Assembly (NCBI RefSeq): GCF_009797025.1
Contig: NZ_CP047027.1
Coordinates: 1,116,001-1,180,000, forward strand
Length of the DNA: 64,000 nucleotides
DNA from: Cellulophaga sp. L1A9
GTDB taxonomy: Bacteria > Bacteroidota > Bacteroidia > Flavobacteriales > Flavobacteriaceae
Reading direction: 5' to 3'
The notes beneath the pieces were generated by a model. It worked only from the letters and a program-made list of their open reading frames with translations. It was not told the origin of the DNA and searched no databases. Below are positions 46,008 to 57,620 of the stretch, in pieces. A program made the position numbers and the translations under genes. Position 1 is the stretch's first letter. Each line of letters starts with the position of its first letter.

Positions 46008-48518
46008 TTATTTTGCCTTTTTCTTTGGCGCAGCTTTTTTCTTTGGTGCAGCTTTTGCCTTTTTCTTCGGCGTTTTCTTTTCTATCATAGCTTTTGCTTG
46101 CTCAAGAGTAATTTTAGTAGCATCAACTTCTTTTGATAATTCTACTTTTATTTTCCCCTTAAGCACATTATGCCTACCCCAACGTGCTTTTTCTACACGA
46201 ATGCCTTCTTCTTTCCAATCATGTATAACCTTATCAATCTCCTTCTGTTTCTTTGTTTCGATAAGTTCAATAATATCATCATTAGACAAATTATCAAAAT
46301 CATATTTTTTATTGACATTGATAAACATTCCGTCCCACTTTATAAAGGGACCAAAGCGACCTGTACCTTTGGTCACCTCTTTATCTTCATAATGAGCTAC
46401 GGGAGCATCTGCTTTTTCTTTTGCTATAATAAGTTCTACTGCTCTTTCAAAAACTACATCAAAAGCACTTTCTCCTTTATCTAATGAAATAAATTTCTCT
46501 CCGAATTTTACATAAGGACCAAATCTACCCACGTTTGCTAAAACTTCTTGTCCTTTGTACTCTCCTAGTGTTCTAGGTAGGGTAAAAAGTTCCATAGCTT
46601 CATCAAATGTTATGGTGTTTAAAGATTGTTCCGGCAATAAACTAGCGAATACTGGCTTTTCTTCTTCTTCAGATGATCCAATTTGAACCATAGGACCAAA
46701 GCGACCTAAGCGCACCAATACTTGTCTTCCAGATTTTGGATCTGTACCTAAAATACGTTCTCCACTAGCCCTGTCCGCATTCTCTTCTACATCAATTACT
46801 TTAGGGTGAAAATCTTTATAAAAGTTCTTCATCACTTTTTTCCAATCCTCTTTCCCTTCCGCTATTTCATCAAAATCTTCTTCTACTTTAGCGGTGAAAT
46901 TATACTCCATAATTCCAGAAAAGTGACTTACTAAAAAGTCCGTAACAATCATACCAATATCTGTTGGTACTAATTTTCCTTTATCAGATCCTACGTTTTC
47001 TGTTAGATTGTTCGTTGCTACAGCGTTGTTTTCAAGAACTAACTGCACATACTTACGCTCTACACCTTCGATAGTTCCTTTTTCGACATAGCCTCTATTT
47101 TGAACTGTAGAAATTGTTGGCGCATAGGTAGATGGTCTACCAATACCTAATTCCTCTAACTTCTTAACTAAAGATGCTTCTGTAAAACGATATGGAGGTC
47201 TGCTAAAACGTTCTGTAGCAGTAATATAATTATTAGTCAATGCCTCCCCTTTTTTCATTGCAGGAAGCATTCCTTCTTGCTCTTCAGATGCATCTTCATC
47301 ATCAACATCTTCCATATAAACTTTAAGGAAACCATCAAATTTAATAACCTCTCCGTTTGCAGTGAACTCTTGATTATGACCAGAACAACTAATTTTTACA
47401 TTAGTTCGCTCTAATTGGGCATCACTCATTTGAGAAGCAAGTGTACGCTTCCAAATAAGTTCATATAATTTTTCTTGATCGCGCTCTAATGAAACGTTTT
47501 GAAGTTTCATATCCGTAGGTCTAATAGCCTCATGCGCCTCTTGAGCTCCTTTACTTTTTCCTTTAAAATTACGAGAATTGCTATATTCTTTTCCGTAATT
47601 TTCTACAATTGCTTCTTTCGCGGCATCTAGTGCTTCTTTTGATAAGTTTACACTATCCGTTCTCATATAGGTAATTAAACCTGCTTCGTACAAACGTTGT
47701 GCTACTTGCATGGTTCTTCCTACTGAAAAATATAATTTACGTGATGCTTCTTGTTGTAAGGTAGATGTAGTAAATGGTGCTGCCGGAGATTTTTTTGCTG
47801 GTTTTTTATCTAAACTTGCTACCGCAAATTTACCATTCATATTCTCCTTTAAAAAAGCCTCTGCCTCTTCTTTCGTTGCAAAAGTTTTATTAAGTTTCGC
47901 TGAAAATATACTGCCTTCATTTGTTTTAAATTGGGCTGTAATCTTAAAAGATGCCTCTGGAGTAAACCCTTCAATATCTCTTTCACGCTCTACAATTAAA
48001 CGCACTGCTACAGATTGAACTCTACCCGCAGAAAGACCTGGTTTTATTTTTTTCCATAGGACAGGAGATAGTTCATATCCCACTAGTCTATCTAAAACCC
48101 TTCTTGCCTGTTGTGCATTTACAAGATCATAATTAATCTCTCTAGGGTTTTCAATTGCTTTTTGTATTGCAGACTTTGTAATACTATTAAAAACAATACG
48201 TTTGGTTTTACTTTTATCTAATTTTAGTTCCTGTTCTAGGTGCCATGAAATAGCTTCCCCTTCTCGATCCTCATCACTTGCTAACCATATAGTGTCTGCT
48301 TTCTTCGCTAAATCTTTAAGTTTTTTAACTAAAGCTTCTTTGTCTTTACTTACTATATATTTTGCTTCAAAATCATTTTCAACATCTACTCCTAATTCCT
48401 TAGAAGGTAAGTCGGCTATATGACCAAAACTGGATTCTACCTTGAAGTCCTTTCCTAAAAATTTCTCTATTGTTTTTGCTTTTGCAGGAGACTCTACGAT
48501 TACTAAATTCTTTGCCAT
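46008..48518 (-). CDS. topA: DNA topoisomerase I
   Basis: Type IA topoisomerase, 836 residues. The TOPRIM domain starts LVIVESPAKAKTIEKFLG, with DEDREGE (82-88) for metal binding. The active-site tyrosine is Tyr284 (ITYMRTDSVNLS). The C-terminal part has repeated topoisomerase C-terminal modules (GRFGPMVQIG, GRFGPYVKFG, GRFGPFIKWD), replacing zinc ribbons, and a Lys/Ala/Pro-rich tail. It relaxes negative supercoils. It is the first gene upstream of the arginase-like gene on the minus strand. Confidence 0.97.
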   Translation of the reverse strand: MAKNLVIVESPAKAKTIEKFLGKDFKVESSFGHIADLPSKELGVDVENDFEAKYIVSKDKEALVKKLKDLAKKADTIWLASDEDREGEAISWHLEQELKLDKSKTKRIVFNSITKSAIQKAIENPREINYDLVNAQQARRVLDRLVGYELSPVLWKKIKPGLSAGRVQSVAVRLIVERERDIEGFTPEASFKITAQFKTNEGSIFSAKLNKTFATKEEAEAFLKENMNGKFAVASLDKKPAKKSPAAPFTTSTLQQEASRKLYFSVGRTMQVAQRLYEAGLITYMRTDSVNLSKEALDAAKEAIVENYGKEYSNSRNFKGKSKGAQEAHEAIRPTDMKLQNVSLERDQEKLYELIWKRTLASQMSDAQLERTNVKISCSGHNQEFTANGEVIKFDGFLKVYMEDVDDEDASEEQEGMLPAMKKGEALTNNYITATERFSRPPYRFTEASLVKKLEELGIGRPSTYAPTISTVQNRGYVEKGTIEGVERKYVQLVLENNAVATNNLTENVGSDKGKLVPTDIGMIVTDFLVSHFSGIMEYNFTAKVEEDFDEIAEGKEDWKKVMKNFYKDFHPKVIDVEENADRASGERILGTDPKSGRQVLVRLGRFGPMVQIGSSEEEEKPVFASLLPEQSLNTITFDEAMELFTLPRTLGEYKGQEVLANVGRFGPYVKFGEKFISLDKGESAFDVVFERAVELIIAKEKADAPVAHYEDKEVTKGTGRFGPFIKWDGMFINVNKKYDFDNLSNDDIIELIETKKQKEIDKVIHDWKEEGIRVEKARWGRHNVLKGKIKVELSKEVDATKITLEQAKAMIEKKTPKKKAKAAPKKKAAPKKKAK

Positions 48519-48670
48519 TGACTAGTTTTTGGTCTTACAAAAGTATACCAATTTTTTAATTTTACGCTGTATCCTTACTATATAGGTGATATTTAGTATT
48601 ATAAATGCAACTAAAAACTCTTTTTAGGCGTCCTATATTTAATAAAAAAAAAGAAGGTTTTTATTACCTA

Positions 48671-49908
48671 TTATTGCAAAGAAAGTGTGCTTAGCAAAGC
48701 TATAGAACGCTCTTCATATTGATACTGATACAACACGTCATCTCCAACCATTAAAAGGCTATTTTTCAGCGGAATAACATCAAAAGTTATGATGTTTTCA
48801 AAGTGATTTAGTGCTTCTAAATTTTCAACATCTGTTTTATCATACACCTTTAATCCTGCCTTCCCGTCACACACAAAAATCAGGTTATCTTTTAAGCCTA
48901 AACCATAAGGTTCTTCCATCTCATAAGATTTTAAAAGTGTCGGATTTTTAATATCCTGAATATCGATAACAAACAATCCGCTTTCTGTTGCCCCACAAGA
49001 ATTTCCTCCACGAAGGGTTACATAAGCATATTTATCATCTACCACTACAGGATCACAAGCAGTACCATGTTGAAATTCTGAAACAAATTGCGGAGTACTA
49101 GGGGAAGAAATATCATAGATATACATTCCACTCTTGCTTCCTAAAAATAAATATTGATTGCGATTAAAAATGGTCTCAATATCAAAACCTGCGTAAACAT
49201 CGTCTAGATCTTTCGGGTTTTCTAAATTTGAAATATCAAAAACATTAATATTATGACTGTCTACTGCATACAAATAATCGTTAACAATTTTAAAGCGGGC
49301 TAAAGAACCGCCTTGCCCTACAGATGCGCTATTTGTTACCGCATCTAACATAATACCACCACCAAAACGCTCTTCATATTCTGATATCAGTCTTGGCTCC
49401 GATGCTGTCTCCCATCCTATTATAATTTCATTTTCAGAATCTACACCATCATAGTCATAAAAATCGGCCATAGGCCAAATAACATTCCCTCTCAAAACGT
49501 CTTCTAATCTATTTACCACTTGAATATTATCAAGATTTGAAATATCAATGATCACTAAGTCCGTCAAACTATCCGCAAACAAATAGTTATCCTTGACAGA
49601 AATATCAACATTACCAGGAATTTTTATATATGCTATTCTCTCAGGAGCCTCGGGGTTTTTATTATCAATCACATGAACACCCTGATGCTTGTCATTTATA
49701 AAAATATAGTTTTCATACGCATAGATTTTCCCAGATTCCTCTATAAATTGAGGGAGGTAAAACTGTTACTCCGTTTTTAAAATCTTCTTTTGAAATAATC
49801 AAAGGCTTCGCAACTATGTAATCTGCATACTTATCATCATCTTTTGGTTTCACAAGAAACAAATCCTATCGTTGAGATAAAAAGTAAGGCTATAAAAAAA
49901 TATTTCAT
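48671..49908 (-). pseudogene. LVIVD-repeat lipoprotein gene, two frameshifts
   Basis: The long intact part (48671-49672, opening at a GTG) encodes ~333 residues of LVIVD-type beta-propeller repeats (LVIIDISNLDNIQVV, VFDISNLENPKDL, FVIDIQDIKNPTLL). The true start appears to be ATG 49908: MKYFFIALLFISTIGFVSC gives a lipoprotein signal, which then hits a stop because of an extra base in an A-run (49842-49845 region). After shifting frame, DDDKYADYIVAKPLII and NGVTVLP continue, then a second extra base in the run at 49752-49754 shifts into the main frame. Either a recent pseudogene or two base-call errors. Confidence 0.75.
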
Positions 49909-49973
49909 GAGTTGTTCGTTTTTCAATTGATTATTTATCAGATGCTTAATGATCTAATTGGTTGCGAAAAAAA

Positions 49974-50642
49974 CTAAAAATTCTGATAAACCATAGTCTG
50001 AATACTGCTTTCATCATCTAAAACAATTCTCAATAATTCATAAGAAGCAATAGGTTTAAAATTAAAAGGGTGCGCCATAATAGCCACGCCACTTTTTTTC
50101 TTTACCCTATTCCCCATACCAGTAACCATATCTATATTTGGCTCATAATCACCATTAGGTATATGTTCTGTTACAATACAATAGGGATAATTCTTAAGTT
50201 GAGATAAAAAAGATTGAATCTCTGCATTTGAAAGATGCTGTAATACTTGCCGAACAAAAATACAATCTGCCTTTGGCAAGTCTGCTTCACAAATATCTAA
50301 GCACAAAAACTCTAAATTATCATTCTTAAATCTTGCTTTGTTCCTTTCAATTAAGGCTGGGACAATATCTACCGCAAAATATTTCTCAGAAAAGCCTATT
50401 AACTGATTTCCAATATTAAAATCGCCACAACCAACATCACAAACAACGAGCGGACTTTCAAAAGACTTTAAAAAAGCAGACACCTCCTTTATATAAGGTT
50501 CAGTAATGGCATCTACATGTGAACCATCTCCTGAATAAAAATCAAACTCAGCTCCTCCCCATAAATGATTCTCATAAATTTGATGCATCACATCTTTAGT
50601 TGCCCACCGTTTTTTCGGGGATTGATTTTTACTTTTTTTCAT
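49974..50642 (-). CDS. Class I SAM-dependent methyltransferase
   Basis: A 222-residue methyltransferase. SAM motif I is VVCDVGCGDFNIGNQL and motif II is around NLEFLCLDI. The post-motif ADCIFVRQVLQHLS matches small-molecule class I enzymes. The substrate is unknown. Start at ATG 50642; an in-frame GTG four codons upstream (50654) is an alternative. It is divergent from miaB. Confidence 0.85.
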   Translation of the reverse strand: MKKSKNQSPKKRWATKDVMHQIYENHLWGGAEFDFYSGDGSHVDAITEPYIKEVSAFLKSFESPLVVCDVGCGDFNIGNQLIGFSEKYFAVDIVPALIERNKARFKNDNLEFLCLDICEADLPKADCIFVRQVLQHLSNAEIQSFLSQLKNYPYCIVTEHIPNGDYEPNIDMVTGMGNRVKKKSGVAIMAHPFNFKPIASYELLRIVLDDESSIQTMVYQNF

Positions 50643-50722
50643 TTTAGAACACACTGCTTTTCAAGGAGTAAATTTGATAAATTTAATCTAGACTACAAAT
50701 TTCACTAATTTTTAACTGCCAA

Positions 50723-50755
50723 TTTGACAGAACACTTCTAAAAATCATATCTTTG
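50723..50755 (+). promoter_or_regulatory. Promoter of the miaB-secG operon
   Basis: TTTGACA (50723-50729) and TATCTTTG (50748-50755) give a good Bacteroidota -33/-7 pair. The miaB ATG follows 37 bp later. The -33 element is half of an imperfect palindrome, CTGCCAA-T-TTGACAG (50716-50730). Confidence 0.65.
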
Positions 50756-50792
50756 CAGTCCTAATAAAACATTCTGTTGATTATCATAGTAC

Positions 50793-52235
50793 ATGGAGAA
50801 AATTATTAATGAAGAAAACCAAGGTCAACCTGTTGCTCTTGATAAAATTTCTGGAAATGGCCGCAAACTATATATTGAAAGTTACGGGTGCGCCATGAAT
50901 TTTTCGGATAGTGAGGTTGTTGCTTCTATTCTTGCTAAAGAAGGATTTAATACCACACAAATTTTAGAAGAAGCAGATCTTGTTTTGGTAAACACATGTT
51001 CTATTCGAGAAAAAGCAGAACTAACCGTGCGTAAACGTTTGGAGAAATTCAATGCCGTAAAAAAAACTCGCCCTCACATGAAGGTTGGTGTTTTGGGTTG
51101 TATGGCCGAACGTTTAAAGAGCAAATTTCTTGAAGAAGAAAAAATAGTAGATATGGTTGTAGGCCCAGATGCCTATAAAGATTTACCTAATCTAATTCAA
51201 GAGATTGACGAAGGTAGAGATGCCGTGAATGTTATTTTATCTAAAGAAGAAACTTACGGAGACATTAGTCCTGTTCGTTTACAAAGTAATGGCGTTAGTG
51301 CATTTGTTTCTATTACCAGAGGTTGCGACAATATGTGTACCTTTTGTGTGGTACCTTTTACTCGCGGGCGTGAACGGAGCCGCGAACCACAATCTATTCT
51401 AAAAGAAATTCAAGACCTTCACGATAGCAACTTTAAAGAAATTACCCTTTTAGGACAAAACGTAGACAGCTATTTATGGTATGGTGGTGGCTTAAAAAAA
51501 GAGTTTGAAAAAGCTTCTGATATGCAAAAAGCAACAGCGGTAAATTTTTCATCGTTACTTGATACCGTTGCCAAGAAATTTCCTAAAATGAGAATTCGCT
51601 TTTCTACCTCTAACCCTCAAGATATGACTCTTGATGTTATTGAAACGGTAGCAAAGCATAAAAATATCTGCAATCATATACACCTGCCTGTCCAAAGTGG
51701 CAGTAATCGCATTTTAAAAGAAATGAATCGATTACATACCATTGAAGAATACATTACCCTTATTGACAATATCAGAAGAATTTTACCCGATTGTGCTATA
51801 TCTCAAGATATGATTTCCGGTTTCCCAACAGAAACAGAAGAAGACCACCAAGCTACGCTTGATGTCCTAAAACGCGTTCAATACGACTTTGGATACATGT
51901 ATTCCTACTCGGAGCGACCAGGAACTATGGCAGCAAGAAAACTAGAAGATAATGTTCCTGAGGAAACAAAAAAGAGACGTCTTGCCGAAATAATAGCAGT
52001 ACAAAGAGAAAACGGGCATATTAAAACTAGAGAACATTTAGGTAAGATTGAAGAAGTTTTAATTGAAGGTTCCTCAAAAAAATCGGATCAAGATTGGATG
52101 GGAAGAAATTCTCAGAATGCCGTTGTAATTTTCGCAAAAGAAAATTATAATATAGGCGATTTAGTACGCGTAAAAATAACAGATTGCACCTCAGCAACTT
52201 TACTTGGTGAGGCTATTGAACTAGCAGATAATTAA
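50793..52235 (+). CDS. miaB: tRNA-2-methylthio-N6-isopentenyladenosine synthase MiaB
   Basis: Radical-SAM methylthiotransferase of 480 residues. The N-terminal UPF0004 domain holds the auxiliary cluster cysteines (SYGCAMNFSD, NTCSIREKAE, LGCMAERL). The radical SAM motif is GCDNMCTFCVVP. A C-terminal TRAM domain follows. It modifies A37 of tRNAs reading U-starting codons. It is the first gene of the conserved miaB - sigma-54 activator - lptE - TPR - secG run. Confidence 0.97.
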   Translation: MEKIINEENQGQPVALDKISGNGRKLYIESYGCAMNFSDSEVVASILAKEGFNTTQILEEADLVLVNTCSIREKAELTVRKRLEKFNAVKKTRPHMKVGVLGCMAERLKSKFLEEEKIVDMVVGPDAYKDLPNLIQEIDEGRDAVNVILSKEETYGDISPVRLQSNGVSAFVSITRGCDNMCTFCVVPFTRGRERSREPQSILKEIQDLHDSNFKEITLLGQNVDSYLWYGGGLKKEFEKASDMQKATAVNFSSLLDTVAKKFPKMRIRFSTSNPQDMTLDVIETVAKHKNICNHIHLPVQSGSNRILKEMNRLHTIEEYITLIDNIRRILPDCAISQDMISGFPTETEEDHQATLDVLKRVQYDFGYMYSYSERPGTMAARKLEDNVPEETKKRRLAEIIAVQRENGHIKTREHLGKIEEVLIEGSSKKSDQDWMGRNSQNAVVIFAKENYNIGDLVRVKITDCTSATLLGEAIELADN

Positions 52236-52244
52236 GATTTTAAC

Positions 52245-53516
52245 ATGGAATCAGTACAAGCAACAAAACAGCGATTTGAAATCATTGGTAACGATTTAAA
52301 ACTTAATCGTGCCATAGAAAAGGCAATTCAAGTGGCTCCAACAGATATTTCAGTATTGGTAACTGGTGAAAGTGGTGTTGGTAAAGAAGCTATTCCAAAA
52401 ATCATCCATTCATTATCACACAGGAAACATGCAAAATATATTGCGGTTAACTGTGGTGCCATACCTGAAGGAACTATTGATAGTGAACTTTTTGGTCATG
52501 AAAAAGGGGCTTTCACCGGTGCAACAGCAGCCCGTAGTGGGTATTTTGAAGTTGCCGATGGCGGAACTATTTTCTTAGATGAAGTTGGCGAACTTCCTTT
52601 AACTACCCAAGTGCGTTTACTGCGTGTCCTAGAAAATGGCGAATTCTTAAAAGTAGGATCCTCGCAAGTACAAAAAACAAATGTTAGAATTGTAGCCGCA
52701 ACAAATGTTAATATGTTTGAGGCGATAAAAAAAGAAAAATTTCGTGAAGATTTATATTATCGTTTGAGTACGGTTGAAATTGCATTGCCCCCACTTAGAG
52801 AGCGAAAAGAAGATATTCATTTGCTTTTTAGAAAATTTGCTTCAGATTTTGGTCAGAAGTATAAGATGCCAACCATTCGTTTAGAAGATAATGCTGTAGA
52901 TGTATTATTAAAATACCGTTGGCCTGGAAACATCCGTCAATTACGAAATATTGCAGAACAGACTTCCGTCCTTGAAGAAAACAGAAATATATCGGCAGCA
53001 ACATTAAGTGGTTATTTGCCAAATTTTGGCGGTTCTAACCTCCCTGCTATAGTAGATAAGCAGAAAAAAGATGGCGATTTTAGTAACGAACGCGAAATAC
53101 TATACAAAGTATTGTTTGATATGAAGGCCGATTTGAATGATCTTAAGAAACTGACCTTAGAATTACTTAAAAATAACGATAGCGAAGAAGTCCAAAAAGA
53201 TAACGAAAACCTTATTCGTAAAATATACGGTGGCAAGCATGAAGAGGATTATTCTCATGAGAATGAAGAAGAGAATGAAATGCTTCACCTTCCCGAACCC
53301 CAAACGGAAAATCCCTATTCAAAACCTAATGCAGAAGACAAATATCACTTCGCTGAGGAAATTGAAGTAGAGGAAACGCTATCTTTACAAGAAAAAGAGA
53401 TAGAGTTAATTACAAAATCTTTAGAACGAAACAAAGGTAAAAGAAAAGCCGCCGCTGCTGAATTAGGAATTTCTGAACGCACCTTGTATCGTAAAATAAA
53501 GCAGTACGATTTATAA
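52245..53516 (+). CDS. Sigma-54 interacting transcriptional activator
   Basis: A 423-residue bacterial enhancer-binding protein without a receiver or sensor domain; the AAA+ module begins at about residue 12. Walker A is GESGVGKE (41-48). The sigma-54 contact loop GAFTGA (88-93) is intact. Walker B is IFLDE. A Fis-type HTH closes the protein (KRKAAAAELGISERTLYRKI), preceded by an acidic linker. It acts without an obvious N-terminal control domain, so control may be by level or a partner. It lies in the miaB operon, 9 bp after miaB and overlapping lptE by one base. Confidence 0.95.
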   Translation: MESVQATKQRFEIIGNDLKLNRAIEKAIQVAPTDISVLVTGESGVGKEAIPKIIHSLSHRKHAKYIAVNCGAIPEGTIDSELFGHEKGAFTGATAARSGYFEVADGGTIFLDEVGELPLTTQVRLLRVLENGEFLKVGSSQVQKTNVRIVAATNVNMFEAIKKEKFREDLYYRLSTVEIALPPLRERKEDIHLLFRKFASDFGQKYKMPTIRLEDNAVDVLLKYRWPGNIRQLRNIAEQTSVLEENRNISAATLSGYLPNFGGSNLPAIVDKQKKDGDFSNEREILYKVLFDMKADLNDLKKLTLELLKNNDSEEVQKDNENLIRKIYGGKHEEDYSHENEEENEMLHLPEPQTENPYSKPNAEDKYHFAEEIEVEETLSLQEKEIELITKSLERNKGKRKAAAAELGISERTLYRKIKQYDL

Positions 53517-54064
53517 TGAGTCAATTAAAACTTAAATCAAATACATTGAAAAAAACAATCTATTTCCTTGCATTAATCTTCACAGCCTTGAGCTTAAATG
53601 GATGTGGCGTATACAATTTTACAGGTGGAGATGTTGGAGAAGCAAAAACTTATGAAGTACGTTTATTTCAAAATTATGCCGCTCAAAGCCCCGGATCTAC
53701 TTTTGAACCAGGCTTAGATCGTGATTTCACAAGAGAATTACAAGATTTAATTTTAAACCAAACAAGCTTAGATTTAGTTTCTTCTGGGGGCGATTTGGTG
53801 TATGAGGGAGAGATTACAGAGTTTAGAATTACACCTATGACCGCTACGGCCAATCAGACTTCTGCACAAAACAGATTAACCATGACGGTAACCGTGCGAT
53901 TTTTTAATAATAAAAAAGAGGATGTAGATTTTGATCAACGCTTCTCTTTCTTTTATGATTACGGAGCAACGACAAGCTATAGCTCTATAAAGTCAACAGC
54001 ACTAGATGCAATTTTTGAGCGTATTACACAAGATATTTTCAACGCATCATTAGCAGATTGGTAA
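53516..54064 (+). CDS. lptE: LPS-assembly lipoprotein LptE-like
   Basis: A 182-residue lipoprotein: signal TIYFLALIFTALSLNGC, lipobox LNGC, and the mature start GVYNFTGGDVGEAKTYEV. FITQDIFNASLADW-type ends (here ITQDIFNASLADW) and the compact size match the Bacteroidota LptE family that plugs LptD for LPS transport to the outer membrane. Start overlaps the stop of the sigma-54 gene (TAATG). Confidence 0.88.
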   Translation: MSQLKLKSNTLKKTIYFLALIFTALSLNGCGVYNFTGGDVGEAKTYEVRLFQNYAAQSPGSTFEPGLDRDFTRELQDLILNQTSLDLVSSGGDLVYEGEITEFRITPMTATANQTSAQNRLTMTVTVRFFNNKKEDVDFDQRFSFFYDYGATTSYSSIKSTALDAIFERITQDIFNASLADW

Positions 54065-54068
54065 CCCT

Positions 54069-55004
54069 ATGAACGTATCAGACTTCACATATCTTTTGCA
54101 ACATCCTGAAAAATTGGTTTCACCAGTACAAACCAACCAATTGGATGATATTCTTGATGAATTTCCATATTTTCAAGCTGCGCGTGCCTTGCAATTAAAA
54201 GGGCTAAAAAATTTAAATAGCTTTAAATACAATAGCGCTTTAAAAGTAACCGCGGCTTATACCACTGATCGTGATGTTTTATTTGATTTTATTACATCTA
54301 AGGAATTTTTACAAAACGGAATTGCAGATCGTATTTCAGGGAGACAAGCACCATTAGAAGAAAAAGAAATTGAGTTTGAAACCATTACTTCTGAAGAAGT
54401 TAAAAAACCATTGCTTGACGAAAACGATGAAGACAAAGCACTTCCGCAGAGCGCTAAAGATGCAGATCAGATATTAGACCCTGCTTTATTTGCTTCAAAA
54501 GATCCTAATATTGATATTGAGATCGCGGAAGCTAAAAAAAAAGAAGAGGAACTAACGATTGGTGAGCCACTTCCCTTTACAAAAAAAGAAAAATATTCTT
54601 TCACAGAATGGATGCAATTAGCATCTAAAAAACCTATTGAAAGAGAAAAAATTGCCTCATTTGACAAAAAAGAGGAAATAACACTAGAAAAAGAACCCCT
54701 AAAAACCACTACAAAAAAGGTTTTAAGAAAAAAGAAATTCGATTTAATAGATCAATTTATAGAGAATAAACCTAAAATAATTCCAAAAGAAAAAAATTCT
54801 GTTCCAGTACCTATCGATGATCCAATGAAAATTGATAAAACAGAGTTAATGACCGCTACTTTAGCTAAAGTATACCTTGAACAAAAAAAGTATAAAAAAG
54901 CTATTCAAGCCTATAAAATTTTAAGTTTGAAATATCCAGAAAAAAGTAGTTTCTTTGCAAGCCAAATAAAATTAGTACAAAAAATACAAAAAGAAAATAA
55001 ATGA
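54069..55004 (+). CDS. Tetratricopeptide-type protein of the secG operon
   Basis: A 311-residue soluble protein. The N-terminal ~90 residues form a conserved flavobacterial helical domain (LLQHPEKLVSPVQTNQLDDI...YFQAARALQLKGL). The middle is low-complexity Lys/Glu. The C-terminal TPR is LAKVYLEQKKYKKAIQAYKI with LKYPEKSSFFASQI. Overlaps secG by 4 bases (ATGA). It probably supports envelope assembly with its neighbours, but this rests on synteny only. Confidence 0.8.
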   Translation: MNVSDFTYLLQHPEKLVSPVQTNQLDDILDEFPYFQAARALQLKGLKNLNSFKYNSALKVTAAYTTDRDVLFDFITSKEFLQNGIADRISGRQAPLEEKEIEFETITSEEVKKPLLDENDEDKALPQSAKDADQILDPALFASKDPNIDIEIAEAKKKEEELTIGEPLPFTKKEKYSFTEWMQLASKKPIEREKIASFDKKEEITLEKEPLKTTTKKVLRKKKFDLIDQFIENKPKIIPKEKNSVPVPIDDPMKIDKTELMTATLAKVYLEQKKYKKAIQAYKILSLKYPEKSSFFASQIKLVQKIQKENK

Positions 55005-55336
55005 GCACGTTTACAATATTCTTAATCCTTATAATCATTGTGAGTCTTTTATTGATGTTGGTTATAATGGTACAAAACCCAAAGGGTGGAGGCCTATCTT
55101 CAAGTTTAGGTGGTGGCGGTAGTCAAGTAGTTGGTGGAGTAAAAAAAACAGGTGACTTTTTAGATAAAAGTACTTGGACTCTTGCAACCATACTTATCGT
55201 ACTAATTCTTTTATCGAATATTTCTTTGAAAGACAATTACGCACAAGCAGATTCTAAGCTTTTACAAGGCGATGAGATCGAAAATACAGTTCCTGATTCA
55301 TTACCAGATCCTATTACGACTCCTGATTCAGAATAA
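55001..55336 (+). CDS. secG: Preprotein translocase subunit SecG
   Basis: A 111-residue Sec translocon subunit with two TM helices (about 4-23 and 60-76) and the loop QNPKGGGLSSSLGGGGSQ, the SecG signature. The acidic tail is typical of Bacteroidota. Last gene of the miaB operon; a strong terminator follows. Confidence 0.95.
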   Translation: MSTFTIFLILIIIVSLLLMLVIMVQNPKGGGLSSSLGGGGSQVVGGVKKTGDFLDKSTWTLATILIVLILLSNISLKDNYAQADSKLLQGDEIENTVPDSLPDPITTPDSE

Positions 55337-55360
55337 ACAATACGACACTATATATTTTAA

Positions 55361-55397
55361 AAATGCCAGCTTGGATGACAAGCTGGCATTTTTTTTT
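55361..55397 (+). terminator. Terminator after secG
   Basis: AAATGCCAGCTTG (55361-55373), a 5-base loop, CAAGCTGGCATTT (55379-55391) and a run of T residues to 55397. Confidence 0.92.
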
Positions 55398-55420
55398 ACA
55401 AACTGTCAGTTATTAAGCAA

Positions 55421-55436
55421 TGGCATAATTTCTGCC
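55421..55436 (+). promoter_or_regulatory. Candidate sigma-54 (-24/-12) promoter of groESL
   Basis: TGGCATAATTTCTGCC has GG and GC separated by exactly 10 bases and the TGGCA / TGC elements of the sigma-54 consensus. The groES ATG is 48 bp downstream. The site also forms a small palindrome ATGGCA - 7 bp - TGCCAT. No CIRCE element is seen in this gap. AACTGTCAGTT (55401-55411), a palindrome, lies just upstream. Confidence 0.55.
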
Positions 55437-55483
55437 ATCCATAACGTAACAAAACTAAAATCAATTTAATAAAATTTAATCAT

Positions 55484-55762
55484 ATGGCTAAAGTTAATAT
55501 TAAACCATTGGCAGATAGAGTTCTTATTGAACCAATGGCAGCTGAAACAAAAACTGCTTCTGGACTTTACATTCCAGATACTGCAAAAGAAAAACCTCAA
55601 AAAGGAAAAGTAGTAGCAGTTGGTCCTGGAACCAAAGATGAGCTAGTTACCGTTAAAGTTGGTGATACTGTTCTTTATGGTAAGTATGCAGGTACCGAGC
55701 TAAAATTAGAAGGTACTGACTTTTTAATGATGCGTGAAAGCGACATTTTAGCAATTATATAA
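55484..55762 (+). CDS. groES: Co-chaperonin GroES
   Basis: A 92-residue 10-kDa chaperonin: [19 protein letters not shown] at the start, the mobile loop ([20 protein letters not shown]), the roof region (VGPGTKDE) and [14 protein letters not shown]. It caps the GroEL ring. Upstream of groEL in the usual order, with a 104-bp gap and its own candidate sigma-54 promoter. Confidence 0.98.
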   Translation: MAKVNIKPLADRVLIEPMAAETKTASGLYIPDTAKEKPQKGKVVAVGPGTKDELVTVKVGDTVLYGKYAGTELKLEGTDFLMMRESDILAII

Positions 55763-55848
55763 ATTATTTTTTTATTTCCGAATCCTCGGAAATCTTCTAA
55801 ATTAAATTATACGATTAATTAAACAAATTCTCAATCTTTTGAGAATGA

Positions 55849-57495
<1,647 letters not shown>

Positions 57496-57520
57496 TAATG
57501 AACCACTACAAGTAAATAAA

Positions 57521-57557
57521 AAAACGCTCCAATGAAAATTGGAGCGTTTTGCTTTTT
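57521..57557 (+). terminator. Terminator after groEL
   Basis: AAAACGCTCCAAT - GAAA - ATTGGAGCGTTTT, a perfect 13-bp stem (57521-57550) with a short T-rich tail. Confidence 0.9.
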
Positions 57558-57620
57558 AATAGTTTTGTGTTAGATTAAATCAACTAGAGCGTTGAGGAAA
57601 TTAGTTTTAAGTTATTTTAT

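Noticed and set aside
50716..50730. CTGCCAA-T-TTGACAG as operator of the sigma-54 activator
   Set aside because: Its right half is explained as the -33 promoter element; the palindrome has a mismatch and no second copy.
55398..55483. CIRCE element for HrcA control of groESL
   Set aside because: No TTAGCACTC-N9-GAGTGCTAA sequence in the gap.
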